From: Acidimicrobiia bacterium
Lineage (GTDB): Bacteria; Actinomycetota; Acidimicrobiia; Acidimicrobiales; Bin134
Length of the DNA: 45,579 nt
Assembly: GCA_022822265.1 (NCBI GenBank)
Contig: JAJECA010000061.1
Coordinates: forward strand, 67,711-113,289
Direction: 5' to 3'
Part shown: in pieces, positions 17,311-24,706 of the stretch
Position numbering within the stretch: position 1 is the stretch's first letter
Layout of the letters: each line of letters starts with the position of its first letter
Made by a program: the position numbers and the translations under genes
Notes under the pieces: generated by a model
Database searches by the model: none
Told to the model about the DNA's origin: nothing
What the model saw: only the letters and a program-made list of their open reading frames with translations

Positions 17311-17364
17311 TGGCTTGTCTCCTTTGTTGTTGTCAGTTCGTTCTTGTGGTGGGGTGTGGCACGG

Positions 17365-19680
17365 CTAATCCGGCGAGTCGCAGTTGGCATCGCGGATGGT
17401 GCGCCAGACCCGTTCCGCGGTGATCGGCAGATCGCGAACCGGTGTGCCAATGGCGTCGGCAACCGCCGCGCCCACGGCGCCCGCCGTACACAGCAGCGCG
17501 CCCTCGCTGATTCCCTTGCACCCGTATGGGCCAGGGCCGTCGTGGTTCTCGACAGATGCGGTCTGCATTTCGAGCGCGACGTCGTTGAATGTCGGGATCC
17601 GGTAGTCGATGGCGCCCAGGTTGAGGATTTGGCCGTGCTCGTCGAACAGCATCTGCTCCATGAGGCTGTGACCCAGTCCCATGATCGCGGCGCCTTCATC
17701 CTGGGAGACCACCTGTAGTGGATTGATCTCTGTCCCCACATCGCCGACCGTCACGTGCTTGGTCAGCAGGATCTCGCCCGTGACGCGATCCACCTCGACT
17801 TCTATGGCCGTGGCATTGAATTCGTAGAACGACGCGTCGCCGCCGAGCGGGTGACCTTTCGTGCCCCAAAGCCGGCTGGTTCCCTGGCCGACGAACTCGC
17901 CTCGCAGCCCACCCAACGCGGTCTGGGCCGCCTCGACCAGCGAAATCGCCCCTGACGGCGTGACAAGTTGGCCGGGCGCGTGGGAAAGCTCCGACTGTGC
18001 CGTCTCGGTGGCTTCGGCATAGAGCTCGAGAACTCGGTCGCGGATGTCTTCGCACGCCGCCAGAACTGCGTTGCCCATGAACACGGTGGAACGGCTCGCC
18101 GACGTCTGAAGGTCGAAGGGCACGGCGTTGGTGTCGCCGCTGATGATGGTGATCAAATCGAGATCAACGCCCAACTCATCGGCCAGAATCTGCTTCCACA
18201 GGGTCCTAGCCCCCTGCCCCATGTCGGATGTGCCCGCATACGCCATCGCGCTGCCGTCGTAGAGCAGGCGGACCATGCTCTGGGACAGACCCGTTGTGGC
18301 TCCCGGCTTGATCCCGACGGAAATGCCCCGTCCCCGGCCCGATGGGGTCGGCTCGTGCCAGCCGATCAGCTCTGCCGCCTTCTCGAGACTCTCATGCCAG
18401 CGGCCGTCGGCGCGGGCCTCGTAGTCGCCGCGGATAAAGGCCTCGTCGTGCTGGACGAGGTTGCGTCGGCGCATCTCAAGCGAGTCGAGCCCCAATGCTC
18501 GGGCGCCGGCATCGAGCTGAGACTCGGTGGCCCACCCGACCTGGGGGGCGCCGAACCCTCGGAACGCGCAGCTGGGGACGGTATTGGTCAAAACGGCGCG
18601 TGCGTTGATCGAAACGCGGGGAATCCGATAGGGCCCGGCGCCCACATAGCTGCCCTTGGTCATGACCCGGGGAGCGACATCGGCGTAGGCCCCGACCACG
18701 AAGTCGACCTGCATCTCGTGGAAGGTCAACTCGCCCGCCTCGGTGAACCCTGTGCGCGCGTGGATCCGACAACCCGACCGCCGCATCATCTGGAACGCCT
18801 CTTCCAGCGAGAGAACAAGGCGGCAGGTACGTCCCGTTTTGAGGGCGAGGAAGGCAATCAGGGGCTCGTATCGAGGGGTTTGCTTGCCGCCGAATCCCCC
18901 GCCGGGGTCCGGGGCGATAACCCGGACCCGCGACAGCGGAATCGACCACACCTCGGCGATCGTCCGCTGGAGGAGGTAGGGGTGCTGGACCGGTGAGTAA
19001 ACCTCGATACCACCGTCATCGGTCGGTACGGCGACGATTCCGCCGGGCTCGATCGGAAAATGGGTGACCATCGGGAACATGTAGGTGTCCTCGATGATCG
19101 TGTGCGAACTAGCGCCCTCCGAGTCGGCGTCACCCCATGCGTACTCAACCTGCTCGAGAACATTGGTGGAGTTCAGGTCATCGCCGGGCCGAACTGAAGG
19201 GTCTTGGACCAATCGGGCGTCGCCGGCGAGGGCCGCGTCGAGCCCGTACACACCGGTCAGCTCGGTGTAGTGGATGACGACGGCGTTGGCCGCAGCGCGG
19301 GCCTCATCTTCAGTCTCGGCGACCACCGCGACCACAGGCTCGCCGTGGTAGTTGACCGCCTTCGTTGCGATCACTGGTCGGTCCTTATGAGAGATCCCGA
19401 ACCGGGCCACGGGCTGGGGCAGGTCGTCGGCATGTACGACCGCGATGACGCCGGGCATCGCCACCGCCGGCGAGGTATCGATTGCGTCGATCGCGGCGCA
19501 TCCGACGGGAACAGTGGCGAACGCCACGTGCGCGGCATCGGTGAACGTGATGTCACTCAGGTAACGCTGAGCGCCGGTGACCCGATCTACACCCCCGTAT
19601 CGGTGAACCCGCTGGCCGACCACCCGGTTGGGGCCGGCAATTTGACCATTGGAGGAGGGGCCTTGGTTCTCGTCAGGCAT
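17365..19680 (-). CDS. Molybdenum hydroxylase large subunit (xanthine dehydrogenase family, Mo-pterin-binding)
   Basis: A 771-residue molybdopterin-binding subunit. It has the aldehyde-oxidase/xanthine-dehydrogenase a/b-hammerhead domain (residues about 30-140), GGGFGGKQTPRYEP near 261, the active-site loop CAFRGFGAPQ near 372, GQGARTLWKQILADELGVD and the catalytic Glu in KGISEGALL near 726. The RGFG loop is the xanthine-dehydrogenase form and lacks the CO-dehydrogenase Cys loop, so it should hydroxylate an aromatic heterocycle or an aldehyde. The ATG at 19680 overlaps the iron-sulfur subunit stop by 8 nt; the longer open frame upstream is a shadow of that gene. Partners are the two genes upstream. 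Confidence 0.9.
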   Translation of the reverse strand: MPDENQGPSSNGQIAGPNRVVGQRVHRYGGVDRVTGAQRYLSDITFTDAAHVAFATVPVGCAAIDAIDTSPAVAMPGVIAVVHADDLPQPVARFGISHKDRPVIATKAVNYHGEPVVAVVAETEDEARAAANAVVIHYTELTGVYGLDAALAGDARLVQDPSVRPGDDLNSTNVLEQVEYAWGDADSEGASSHTIIEDTYMFPMVTHFPIEPGGIVAVPTDDGGIEVYSPVQHPYLLQRTIAEVWSIPLSRVRVIAPDPGGGFGGKQTPRYEPLIAFLALKTGRTCRLVLSLEEAFQMMRRSGCRIHARTGFTEAGELTFHEMQVDFVVGAYADVAPRVMTKGSYVGAGPYRIPRVSINARAVLTNTVPSCAFRGFGAPQVGWATESQLDAGARALGLDSLEMRRRNLVQHDEAFIRGDYEARADGRWHESLEKAAELIGWHEPTPSGRGRGISVGIKPGATTGLSQSMVRLLYDGSAMAYAGTSDMGQGARTLWKQILADELGVDLDLITIISGDTNAVPFDLQTSASRSTVFMGNAVLAACEDIRDRVLELYAEATETAQSELSHAPGQLVTPSGAISLVEAAQTALGGLRGEFVGQGTSRLWGTKGHPLGGDASFYEFNATAIEVEVDRVTGEILLTKHVTVGDVGTEINPLQVVSQDEGAAIMGLGHSLMEQMLFDEHGQILNLGAIDYRIPTFNDVALEMQTASVENHDGPGPYGCKGISEGALLCTAGAVGAAVADAIGTPVRDLPITAERVWRTIRDANCDSPD

Positions 19681-20173
19681 CGGTACGCCTTCCGGCAGCC
19701 GCGTTTTGGATCGCCTCAACGATCCGCTGGTAGCTCGCACATCGGCACAGGTTTCCCGACATGGCGTCTCGGATCTCATTTCGGGAGGCGTTGGGATTCG
19801 TTTGCAGGAGCTGCTCGGCCGCCATGACCTGACCGGGGATGCACACCCCGCATTGAACAGCCCCCGCGGCCAGAAACTCCTCCTGAAGGTCGGTGACCCC
19901 GTCCATGGACACCCCCTCGATCGTGAGGAGGGCTCCGCCGTCGGCCTCGGCGCCGAGCACAAGACAGGAGTTGACGAGCTCGCCGTCCAGGAGCACAGAG
20001 CAGGCACCGCACTCTCCTTCGGCACAACAGCGCTTGGTGCCGCAAAGGCCAAGGTCATCTCGAAGCATGTCGAGCAGCGTTCTGTGCGCCGGGATCGTGG
20101 CACGAACATGTTCGCCGTTCAGCTCCAGCGCAACGGGCACCTCACTCGTGGGGCGTACAGGGGAATCCGTCAT
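19673..20173 (-). CDS. Molybdenum hydroxylase small subunit ([2Fe-2S] protein)
   Basis: A 166-residue subunit with both iron-sulfur clusters. The plant-ferredoxin-type cluster ligands are Cys44, Cys50, Cys55 and Cys58 in CGTKRCCAEGECGACS with Cys70 nearby; residue 49 is Cys where Gly is usual. The second, helical cluster is held by QCGVCIPGQ and LCRCASYQ. It passes electrons from the Mo centre to FAD. Its ATG overlaps the stop of the FAD subunit as ATGA. Confidence 0.9.
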   Translation of the reverse strand: MTDSPVRPTSEVPVALELNGEHVRATIPAHRTLLDMLRDDLGLCGTKRCCAEGECGACSVLLDGELVNSCLVLGAEADGGALLTIEGVSMDGVTDLQEEFLAAGAVQCGVCIPGQVMAAEQLLQTNPNASRNEIRDAMSGNLCRCASYQRIVEAIQNAAAGRRTDA

Positions 20174-21018
20174 GAAGACATCCCCTCGAGAGGAGCCGCG
20201 GCGGCCTGAACGGCCCGTACGGCGAGGACACGAACCATTGCCTCGCGATAGTCGCGAGCTGCCCGAACGTCGGAAATCGGTGTTGCGATGGACACCAGCT
20301 CTTCAACGGCCCCCTCGATTGCGTCTGGATCATTAAGATCGACGGGTGGGCTCGCATCGGTCAACAGCGGCGTCGGCCCAACGCATCCCAGACCGAGAAC
20401 AATCCCGCCGTCTGCGTCGACACCGGCCGCCACGCTGACCGTCGCAAGGTCGACCCCTCTACGCCGGGTTAGGCGTTGGAACGCTGACCGATGTCCACGA
20501 TCAGGAATTGGTACGTCGACACGGATCACGATCTCGTCTGGTCCGCACCGGGTCTGGCCAGGTCCGACGAAGAAGTCAACCAACGGCATCGTCCGTTCGC
20601 CGCCGGGCCCGGTCACAGTCACGGAAGAGCCGTAGACGAGAAGGGCAGGGGCGGTGTCGGCCGCCGGTGACCCGTTGCAGATGTTGCCAATGAGCGTCGC
20701 CCGGTTCCGGATGGCGATCGATCCCACCACACGAGCCGATGCGCACAGTGCAGGCAGGTGGTCTGCGATGAATGGGTCGCTTGAGATTTCGGCCATCCGA
20801 GCGGTTGGACCGAATCGCACCACATCGTCGCCAATCTCGACCGCGGGCGGGAAGTCACTGACGGACTTGATGTCTACGATGACAGTCGGGGCGAATGGGT
20901 CCTTGCGAAGGTGGACGAGGAGGTCCGTGCCGCCGACGAGGATTCGACCGTGACCTTCAGCGCCAGCCAGCGCGGTGAGCACCTCACTCACCGTGCGAGG
21001 CCGGCAATAGGACGCCAT
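20170..21018 (-). CDS. Molybdenum hydroxylase medium subunit (FAD-binding)
   Basis: A 282-residue FAD-binding subunit with ILVGGTDLLVHLR near residue 26 and TLIGNICNGSPAADTAPALL near 107, the two flavin-contact motifs of the CoxM/CutM type, followed by the CO-dehydrogenase-flavoprotein C-terminal domain (FQRLTRRRGVDLATVSVAAG). It is the first gene of the operon. An RBS of the form AAGGGGGG lies at 21027-21034 and a TAGGGT -10 box at 21049-21054. Confidence 0.9.
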   Translation of the reverse strand: MASYCRPRTVSEVLTALAGAEGHGRILVGGTDLLVHLRKDPFAPTVIVDIKSVSDFPPAVEIGDDVVRFGPTARMAEISSDPFIADHLPALCASARVVGSIAIRNRATLIGNICNGSPAADTAPALLVYGSSVTVTGPGGERTMPLVDFFVGPGQTRCGPDEIVIRVDVPIPDRGHRSAFQRLTRRRGVDLATVSVAAGVDADGGIVLGLGCVGPTPLLTDASPPVDLNDPDAIEGAVEELVSIATPISDVRAARDYREAMVRVLAVRAVQAAAAPLEGMSS

Positions 21019-21048
21019 TGCGGGTACCCCCCTTGGTTCTTTGGTCTC

Positions 21049-21080
21049 ACCCTAGACAATCGATTATCGGTCCTGCTACA
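21049..21080 (-). promoter_or_regulatory. Promoter and candidate operator of the Mo-hydroxylase operon
   Basis: On the - strand the order is TGTAGCAGGACC (21069-21080), then GATAATCGATTGTC with CGAT/ATCG dyads, then the -10 box TAGGGT (21049-21054), 30 nt before the ATG at 21018. The dyad lies between the -35 position and the -10, a place typical for a repressor site. Confidence 0.5.
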
Positions 21081-21106
21081 AAGCACGGCCCGTCCGCTTG
21101 TCGTCG

Positions 21107-23185
21107 TTAAGCCAAGACCATGAGATGGTCGACGACAAGGGCGCCCTTGCCGCGGTCGAGCACCACTACGGGATTCAAGTCGAGTTCAGCCAGGCGGTCG
21201 CCCAGGGCAGCGGCCAGGCGTGCGGTTGACATAATCACTTGGACCAGGGCGTCCACATCGGCAGGTGGGCGACCCCGGGCGCCGTCTAGCAGGGGAAAGC
21301 CCTTCAGAGAGCGGACCATTTCGTAGGCGTCGGTCTTGTCCAGGGGCAATGGGCGAACGGCGGTGTCGGCTAGCACCTCGGTGAACACTCCGCCGGTGCC
21401 CACCATGACGGCGGGGCCGAGGGTGTGATCGCGGGTCACTCCCACGATCATCTCGGTGCCGCCGGTCACCATCGGCTGGACTTCCACACCGTCGATGGCC
21501 GCGTCGGGAGCAGCCTGGCGCGCCTCGTCCAAGACTGCCTGAGCGGCTTGCTCCACCTCGTCAAGTGAGTCCAATCCCAGCACCACCAGTCCGGCATCCG
21601 ATTTGTGGGGAAAATCGGCGGAGGCGATCTTGACCGCCACCGGCAGGCCGATCTCTTCTGCGGCTTGGCGAGCATCGCTCGGCGAGCTAGCCACCTCGCT
21701 GGCCGCCAGCGGCAATCCAAAGGCCCGCAGCACTGCCTCGGTGTCGGTCGACGAGGTTCGCAATGCTTCTTCAGCCGCTGAAGGCACAGCTTCGGACAGC
21801 GCCGGGCGGACCCGGAAGCCCTCTTGTTGGCGCTGGTAGCGGTGGTAGGCGGCCAGCGCGGCGAAACAGCCTCGAAAGGAGCGAAATAGGGGCACACCGG
21901 ACTCCACCAACCGGTCGAACCCCAACTCGTCCACCTTGAACGAGTTCCAGGTGGCGATGATCGGCTTGTCCACCTCGTTGGCCAGGGCCAAGATGTCGTC
22001 TCCCAGCGGGTCGGTCATGGACGCAACTGCGCCGGTGATGCCCACCACCGTGTAGCCGACTGCTGGATCGTCGCAGATGTCCCGGATCACCTGGCGGCGG
22101 ATCTCGGCTGGCTGGGTGATTATGAACGTGCCCCCGTTGTCCACCGGGTTGGACACCGCCAAATAACGGGGAATGTGCCGGTGCAGCCTCTCCTGAGTCT
22201 CCTCGGCCAGCGGGGGTGCCGACACCCCGGCCAACTCAGCGGCCTCAGCCATCAGCGTGCTCGAACCCCCGGAAATGGAGTACAGCCCAGCCCCCTCGTC
22301 CACGCCTGGGCCCAGCTTGGCGAAAAGGGCGGCCGTTTCCAGCAGCTCGTCCAGATCGCGCACCCGCACCACCCCGTACTGCTCGAACAGGCCATCGATT
22401 ACCTCGTCTGAACCGGTGAGGTGGCCGGTGTGCGACGTCGCCATGCGCGATCCGGCTTCGGTGGCGCCGATCTTCAAGACAACCACTGGCTTTTGCTGGG
22501 CGTTGGCCGCCTCCAGCGCGGTGCGCAGCTTTTCGGCCGAGCGAAAGCCCTCGATATACCCGGCGATTACCGAGGTGTCGTCGTCGTAGGCGAAGTACTC
22601 GATGAAGTCGCTCACTTCGAGGTCAACCTCGTTGCCGCACGGCACCTGGCGGCTGAAGCCGATGCCGAAGTGCACCCCCTGCATGATGGGACGGCCGTTG
22701 TGGCCCGACTGGGTGACCACTCCGATCTTGCCCCCCCGCAACCCCGGGATCTCGGGTACCGGCTCAAACGCGTTGGTATTGGTATTGGGGCCGAAGATGC
22801 GGATGCTGTTGCGGCGGCCGGCCTCCCCCAGTTCGGCCTCCAGCTTTGCCCCCTCGGGACCGACTTCGCTGAATCCCGAGGAGAACACCAGGGCGTAGCG
22901 GACCCCGGCTGCGCCGCACTCGTCCACTACCGAGGCGCACACCGCCGGCGGGGCGGAGATCACGGCCAGCGCCACCGGCTCGGGCACGTCGGCCACAGAC
23001 TCGTAGATCGGCACCGATCCGATCGATCCGCCCTTGGGATTGACCAGATGCCAGTTGCCTTCCCCCCACCGGACGTCCATAGCGGCTCGCAGCCCGGCCT
23101 CGGTCTGGCTGCGGTCGACCCCGCCGATCACCGCCACCCCATCGGGGTGGAAGAACTCCTCCAAGTCGACTCGAAGCTGGGCCAT
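21107..23185 (-). CDS. Acetate--CoA ligase family protein (ADP-forming acyl-CoA synthetase, alpha-beta fusion)
   Basis: A 692-residue single-chain NDP-forming acyl-CoA synthetase. N-terminal CoA-binding domain: EEFFHPDGVAVIGG and NPKGGSIGSVPIYESVADVP; ligase-CoA domains with TSHTGHLTGSDEVIDGLF, which carries the His expected to be phosphorylated; and a C-terminal ATP-grasp domain with PVAVKIASADFPHKSDAGLV, MVTGGTEMIVGVTRD and LAELDLNPVVV. It interconverts acyl-CoA plus ADP and phosphate with the acid plus ATP. The ATG at 23185 is preferred because TACCAT lies 9 nt upstream; a GTG at 23212 is possible. It is divergent from the unknown 172-aa gene. Confidence 0.87.
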   Translation of the reverse strand: MAQLRVDLEEFFHPDGVAVIGGVDRSQTEAGLRAAMDVRWGEGNWHLVNPKGGSIGSVPIYESVADVPEPVALAVISAPPAVCASVVDECGAAGVRYALVFSSGFSEVGPEGAKLEAELGEAGRRNSIRIFGPNTNTNAFEPVPEIPGLRGGKIGVVTQSGHNGRPIMQGVHFGIGFSRQVPCGNEVDLEVSDFIEYFAYDDDTSVIAGYIEGFRSAEKLRTALEAANAQQKPVVVLKIGATEAGSRMATSHTGHLTGSDEVIDGLFEQYGVVRVRDLDELLETAALFAKLGPGVDEGAGLYSISGGSSTLMAEAAELAGVSAPPLAEETQERLHRHIPRYLAVSNPVDNGGTFIITQPAEIRRQVIRDICDDPAVGYTVVGITGAVASMTDPLGDDILALANEVDKPIIATWNSFKVDELGFDRLVESGVPLFRSFRGCFAALAAYHRYQRQQEGFRVRPALSEAVPSAAEEALRTSSTDTEAVLRAFGLPLAASEVASSPSDARQAAEEIGLPVAVKIASADFPHKSDAGLVVLGLDSLDEVEQAAQAVLDEARQAAPDAAIDGVEVQPMVTGGTEMIVGVTRDHTLGPAVMVGTGGVFTEVLADTAVRPLPLDKTDAYEMVRSLKGFPLLDGARGRPPADVDALVQVIMSTARLAAALGDRLAELDLNPVVVLDRGKGALVVDHLMVLA

Positions 23186-23194
23186 GGGAAATCG

Positions 23195-23200
23195 ATGGTA
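23195..23200 (-). promoter_or_regulatory. Candidate leaderless -10 box (TACCAT) for the ADP-forming CoA ligase
   Basis: TACCAT ends 9 nt before the ATG at 23185, in the 71-nt divergent region shared with the unknown gene at 23257. Confidence 0.35.
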
Positions 23201-23243
23201 GTGAGCGGGCACCTTGCACCTAGAGGCAGAACCGACCCGGCAC

Positions 23244-23249
23244 TAGGCT
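23244..23249 (+). promoter_or_regulatory. Leaderless -10 box (TAGGCT) for the unknown gene at 23257
   Basis: TAGGCT ends 7 nt before the ATG at 23257 and there is no ribosome-binding site between, which suggests transcription starts at or beside the start codon. Confidence 0.5.
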
Positions 23250-23256
23250 GGCCGCC

Positions 23257-23775
23257 ATGGAGATCGGCCATGTCTATGAGATGCCGCCCATGCGGCCCGA
23301 CGACGCCTACACCACTTACTTCGACGCTGGAGCGATCAAAGTCGGGGTGGAGTACCGCGACCTCAACCCTGAGGCGCTCATGGAGTATTACGAGGCCGAC
23401 GAGGCCTACATCGAGGAATTGCGCCGCACCGCACCCCTGGGCATCGAGGACCGGGGCGTGTCATTGCATGTGTTCGACGCCGACGGCCAATGGGAGTATC
23501 TGCGCTTTGACCTGTTCGAGGACGCCCCCCACTACCACTACAACCACCTGGGCGGCGGGCGGAACCACATCATTCCCTTCGACGAGACCGCCCACGGCCC
23601 CATTGCCGAATGGGCGATAGACAAGATCCGCACCGGTGGACTGGCCCCGATGCTGATCCAGGCCGGCGCGCCCGAACTGGCCGACGCGCTGGATCCCGAG
23701 CTGCTGTCTCAGACCGCCGACAAGGTGGCTTCGCTCACCGCCGAACTCAAGGACCGCCTCGCCGCCTCGGCCTAG
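23257..23775 (+). CDS. Conserved-looking protein of unknown function, His-rich core
   Basis: A 172-residue soluble protein that I do not recognise. It has no signal peptide or membrane segment. The middle holds FEDAPHYHYNHLGGGRNHII (about residues 87-106), with four closely spaced His that could bind a metal, preceded by a beta-rich SLHVFDADGQWEYLRFDLF. The C-terminal third is helical (ELADALDPELLSQTADKVAS). Codon use and GC match the neighbours. It is divergent from an acyl-CoA ligase and convergent with an SDR (9-nt gap), and has its own leaderless promoter, so it is most likely a stand-alone gene. Confidence 0.75.
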   Translation: MEIGHVYEMPPMRPDDAYTTYFDAGAIKVGVEYRDLNPEALMEYYEADEAYIEELRRTAPLGIEDRGVSLHVFDADGQWEYLRFDLFEDAPHYHYNHLGGGRNHIIPFDETAHGPIAEWAIDKIRTGGLAPMLIQAGAPELADALDPELLSQTADKVASLTAELKDRLAASA

Positions 23776-23784
23776 GGGCGAGAG

Positions 23785-24600
23785 CTAGCCGGCCAACTCG
23801 CCGAAGTCCACCTGGCCGGTGATCATCGAGCCTTGGAAGGCGTTGTCGATGTTGACGTTAACGCCCGACACGAACGACGCCGCGTCCGATCCCAGATAGG
23901 CCAACAGGTTGGCCACCTCAGCGGCAGTCACGTAGCGGCCTCCGGATTGGGCTGCCGTCCAGTCGATCATCTCCTCGCCCATGGTCTTCTTGAAGTCGGG
24001 CAAGAGCGGAGTGTCGATGGGAGCCGGGCAGGCGCTGGCGATGCGCACGCCGTTGGACAGCATCCCCTTAGCAGCCTGCATGGTGAAGATCTGCACGCAC
24101 TCCTTGGAGAACATGTAGCCGTCGGACACCACCTCGGGGTGCTCCTCCACCCAGGCCACTGCCTTGTCCCAGTCGTCGATGGACAATAGCTCGGTGATCT
24201 CGGCCTGGTGGGCGGGCCAGTTCATCCCTGCAATCGAGGCGGTGTTGACCACCGCTCCCCCGGCCGGGATCTTGGGCAGCAGGGCGTCGGTCAACCGCAT
24301 CAGCCCCAGGGTGTTTACCTTCATCACGTCTTCAGGGGAGAAGGTGGCGGCGATGCCGGCGTTGTTGAACAGCACGTGTACTGGGGCCTCGATGGCCGCG
24401 GCGGCTTCGTCCACCGCCACCGGGTCTCCCATGTTGGTGGGGATGTAGCGGGTGATCGGGCCTTCGGGCTCCTTGATGTCCAGCGCGGTGATCGATGCTG
24501 CCCCCAGATCAGCCAGCAGATCCACCAGCGCGGCACCCACGCCGGAGTAGGCGCCGGTGACCACAACGTTGCGGCCTTCGTAGCTCATGGGGTTCGACAT
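23785..24600 (-). CDS. SDR family oxidoreductase (3-alpha-hydroxysteroid/coniferyl-alcohol dehydrogenase-like)
   Basis: A 271-residue classical short-chain dehydrogenase: the Rossmann signature VVVTGAYSGVGAALVDLLAD, LFNNAGIAATF, the catalytic Ser in VNTASIAGMNW and the Tyr-x3-Lys in DGYMFSKECV. The long insert before the active Tyr (ELLSIDDWDKAVAWVEEHP) and the C-terminal GRYVTAAEVANLLAYLGSDA are like coniferyl-alcohol and 3-alpha-hydroxysteroid dehydrogenases. It should act on a hydroxyl or keto group with NAD(P). The ATG at 24600 has AGGAGG just upstream. It is divergent from the amidohydrolase at 24707. Confidence 0.82.
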   Translation of the reverse strand: MSNPMSYEGRNVVVTGAYSGVGAALVDLLADLGAASITALDIKEPEGPITRYIPTNMGDPVAVDEAAAAIEAPVHVLFNNAGIAATFSPEDVMKVNTLGLMRLTDALLPKIPAGGAVVNTASIAGMNWPAHQAEITELLSIDDWDKAVAWVEEHPEVVSDGYMFSKECVQIFTMQAAKGMLSNGVRIASACPAPIDTPLLPDFKKTMGEEMIDWTAAQSGGRYVTAAEVANLLAYLGSDAASFVSGVNVNIDNAFQGSMITGQVDFGELAG

Positions 24601-24642
24601 TGGAGGCCTCCTGGGGCTTCTGGGGGATAGCTCGGCTGGCGA

Positions 24643-24648
24643 ATATTA
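24643..24648 (-). promoter_or_regulatory. Candidate -10 box (TAATAT) for the SDR gene
   Basis: TAATAT on the - strand, 42 nt before the ATG at 24600, giving a leader long enough for the AGGAGG ribosome-binding site. The same 106-nt gap must hold the promoter of the amidohydrolase on the + strand; TTGGAG at 24664-24669 with TAGACC 18 nt later is a weak candidate. Confidence 0.4.
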
Positions 24649-24706
24649 CTGCGCCAAGTATCGTTGGAGTCACACTGGCGAGCGATGTAGACCGACGGAG
24701 GACGCT

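Noticed and set aside
19681..20109. The reading frame of the Mo-hydroxylase large subunit is open 143 codons further upstream.
   Set aside because: That stretch lies inside the iron-sulfur subunit gene, whose motifs are intact; the upstream translation has no domain and the ATG at 19680 has the usual overlap with the preceding stop.
17365..21018. Assignment of the three-subunit oxidase as aerobic CO dehydrogenase (coxLMS).
   Set aside because: The large-subunit active-site loop is CAFRGFG, the xanthine-dehydrogenase form, not the Cys-containing loop of form I CO dehydrogenase.
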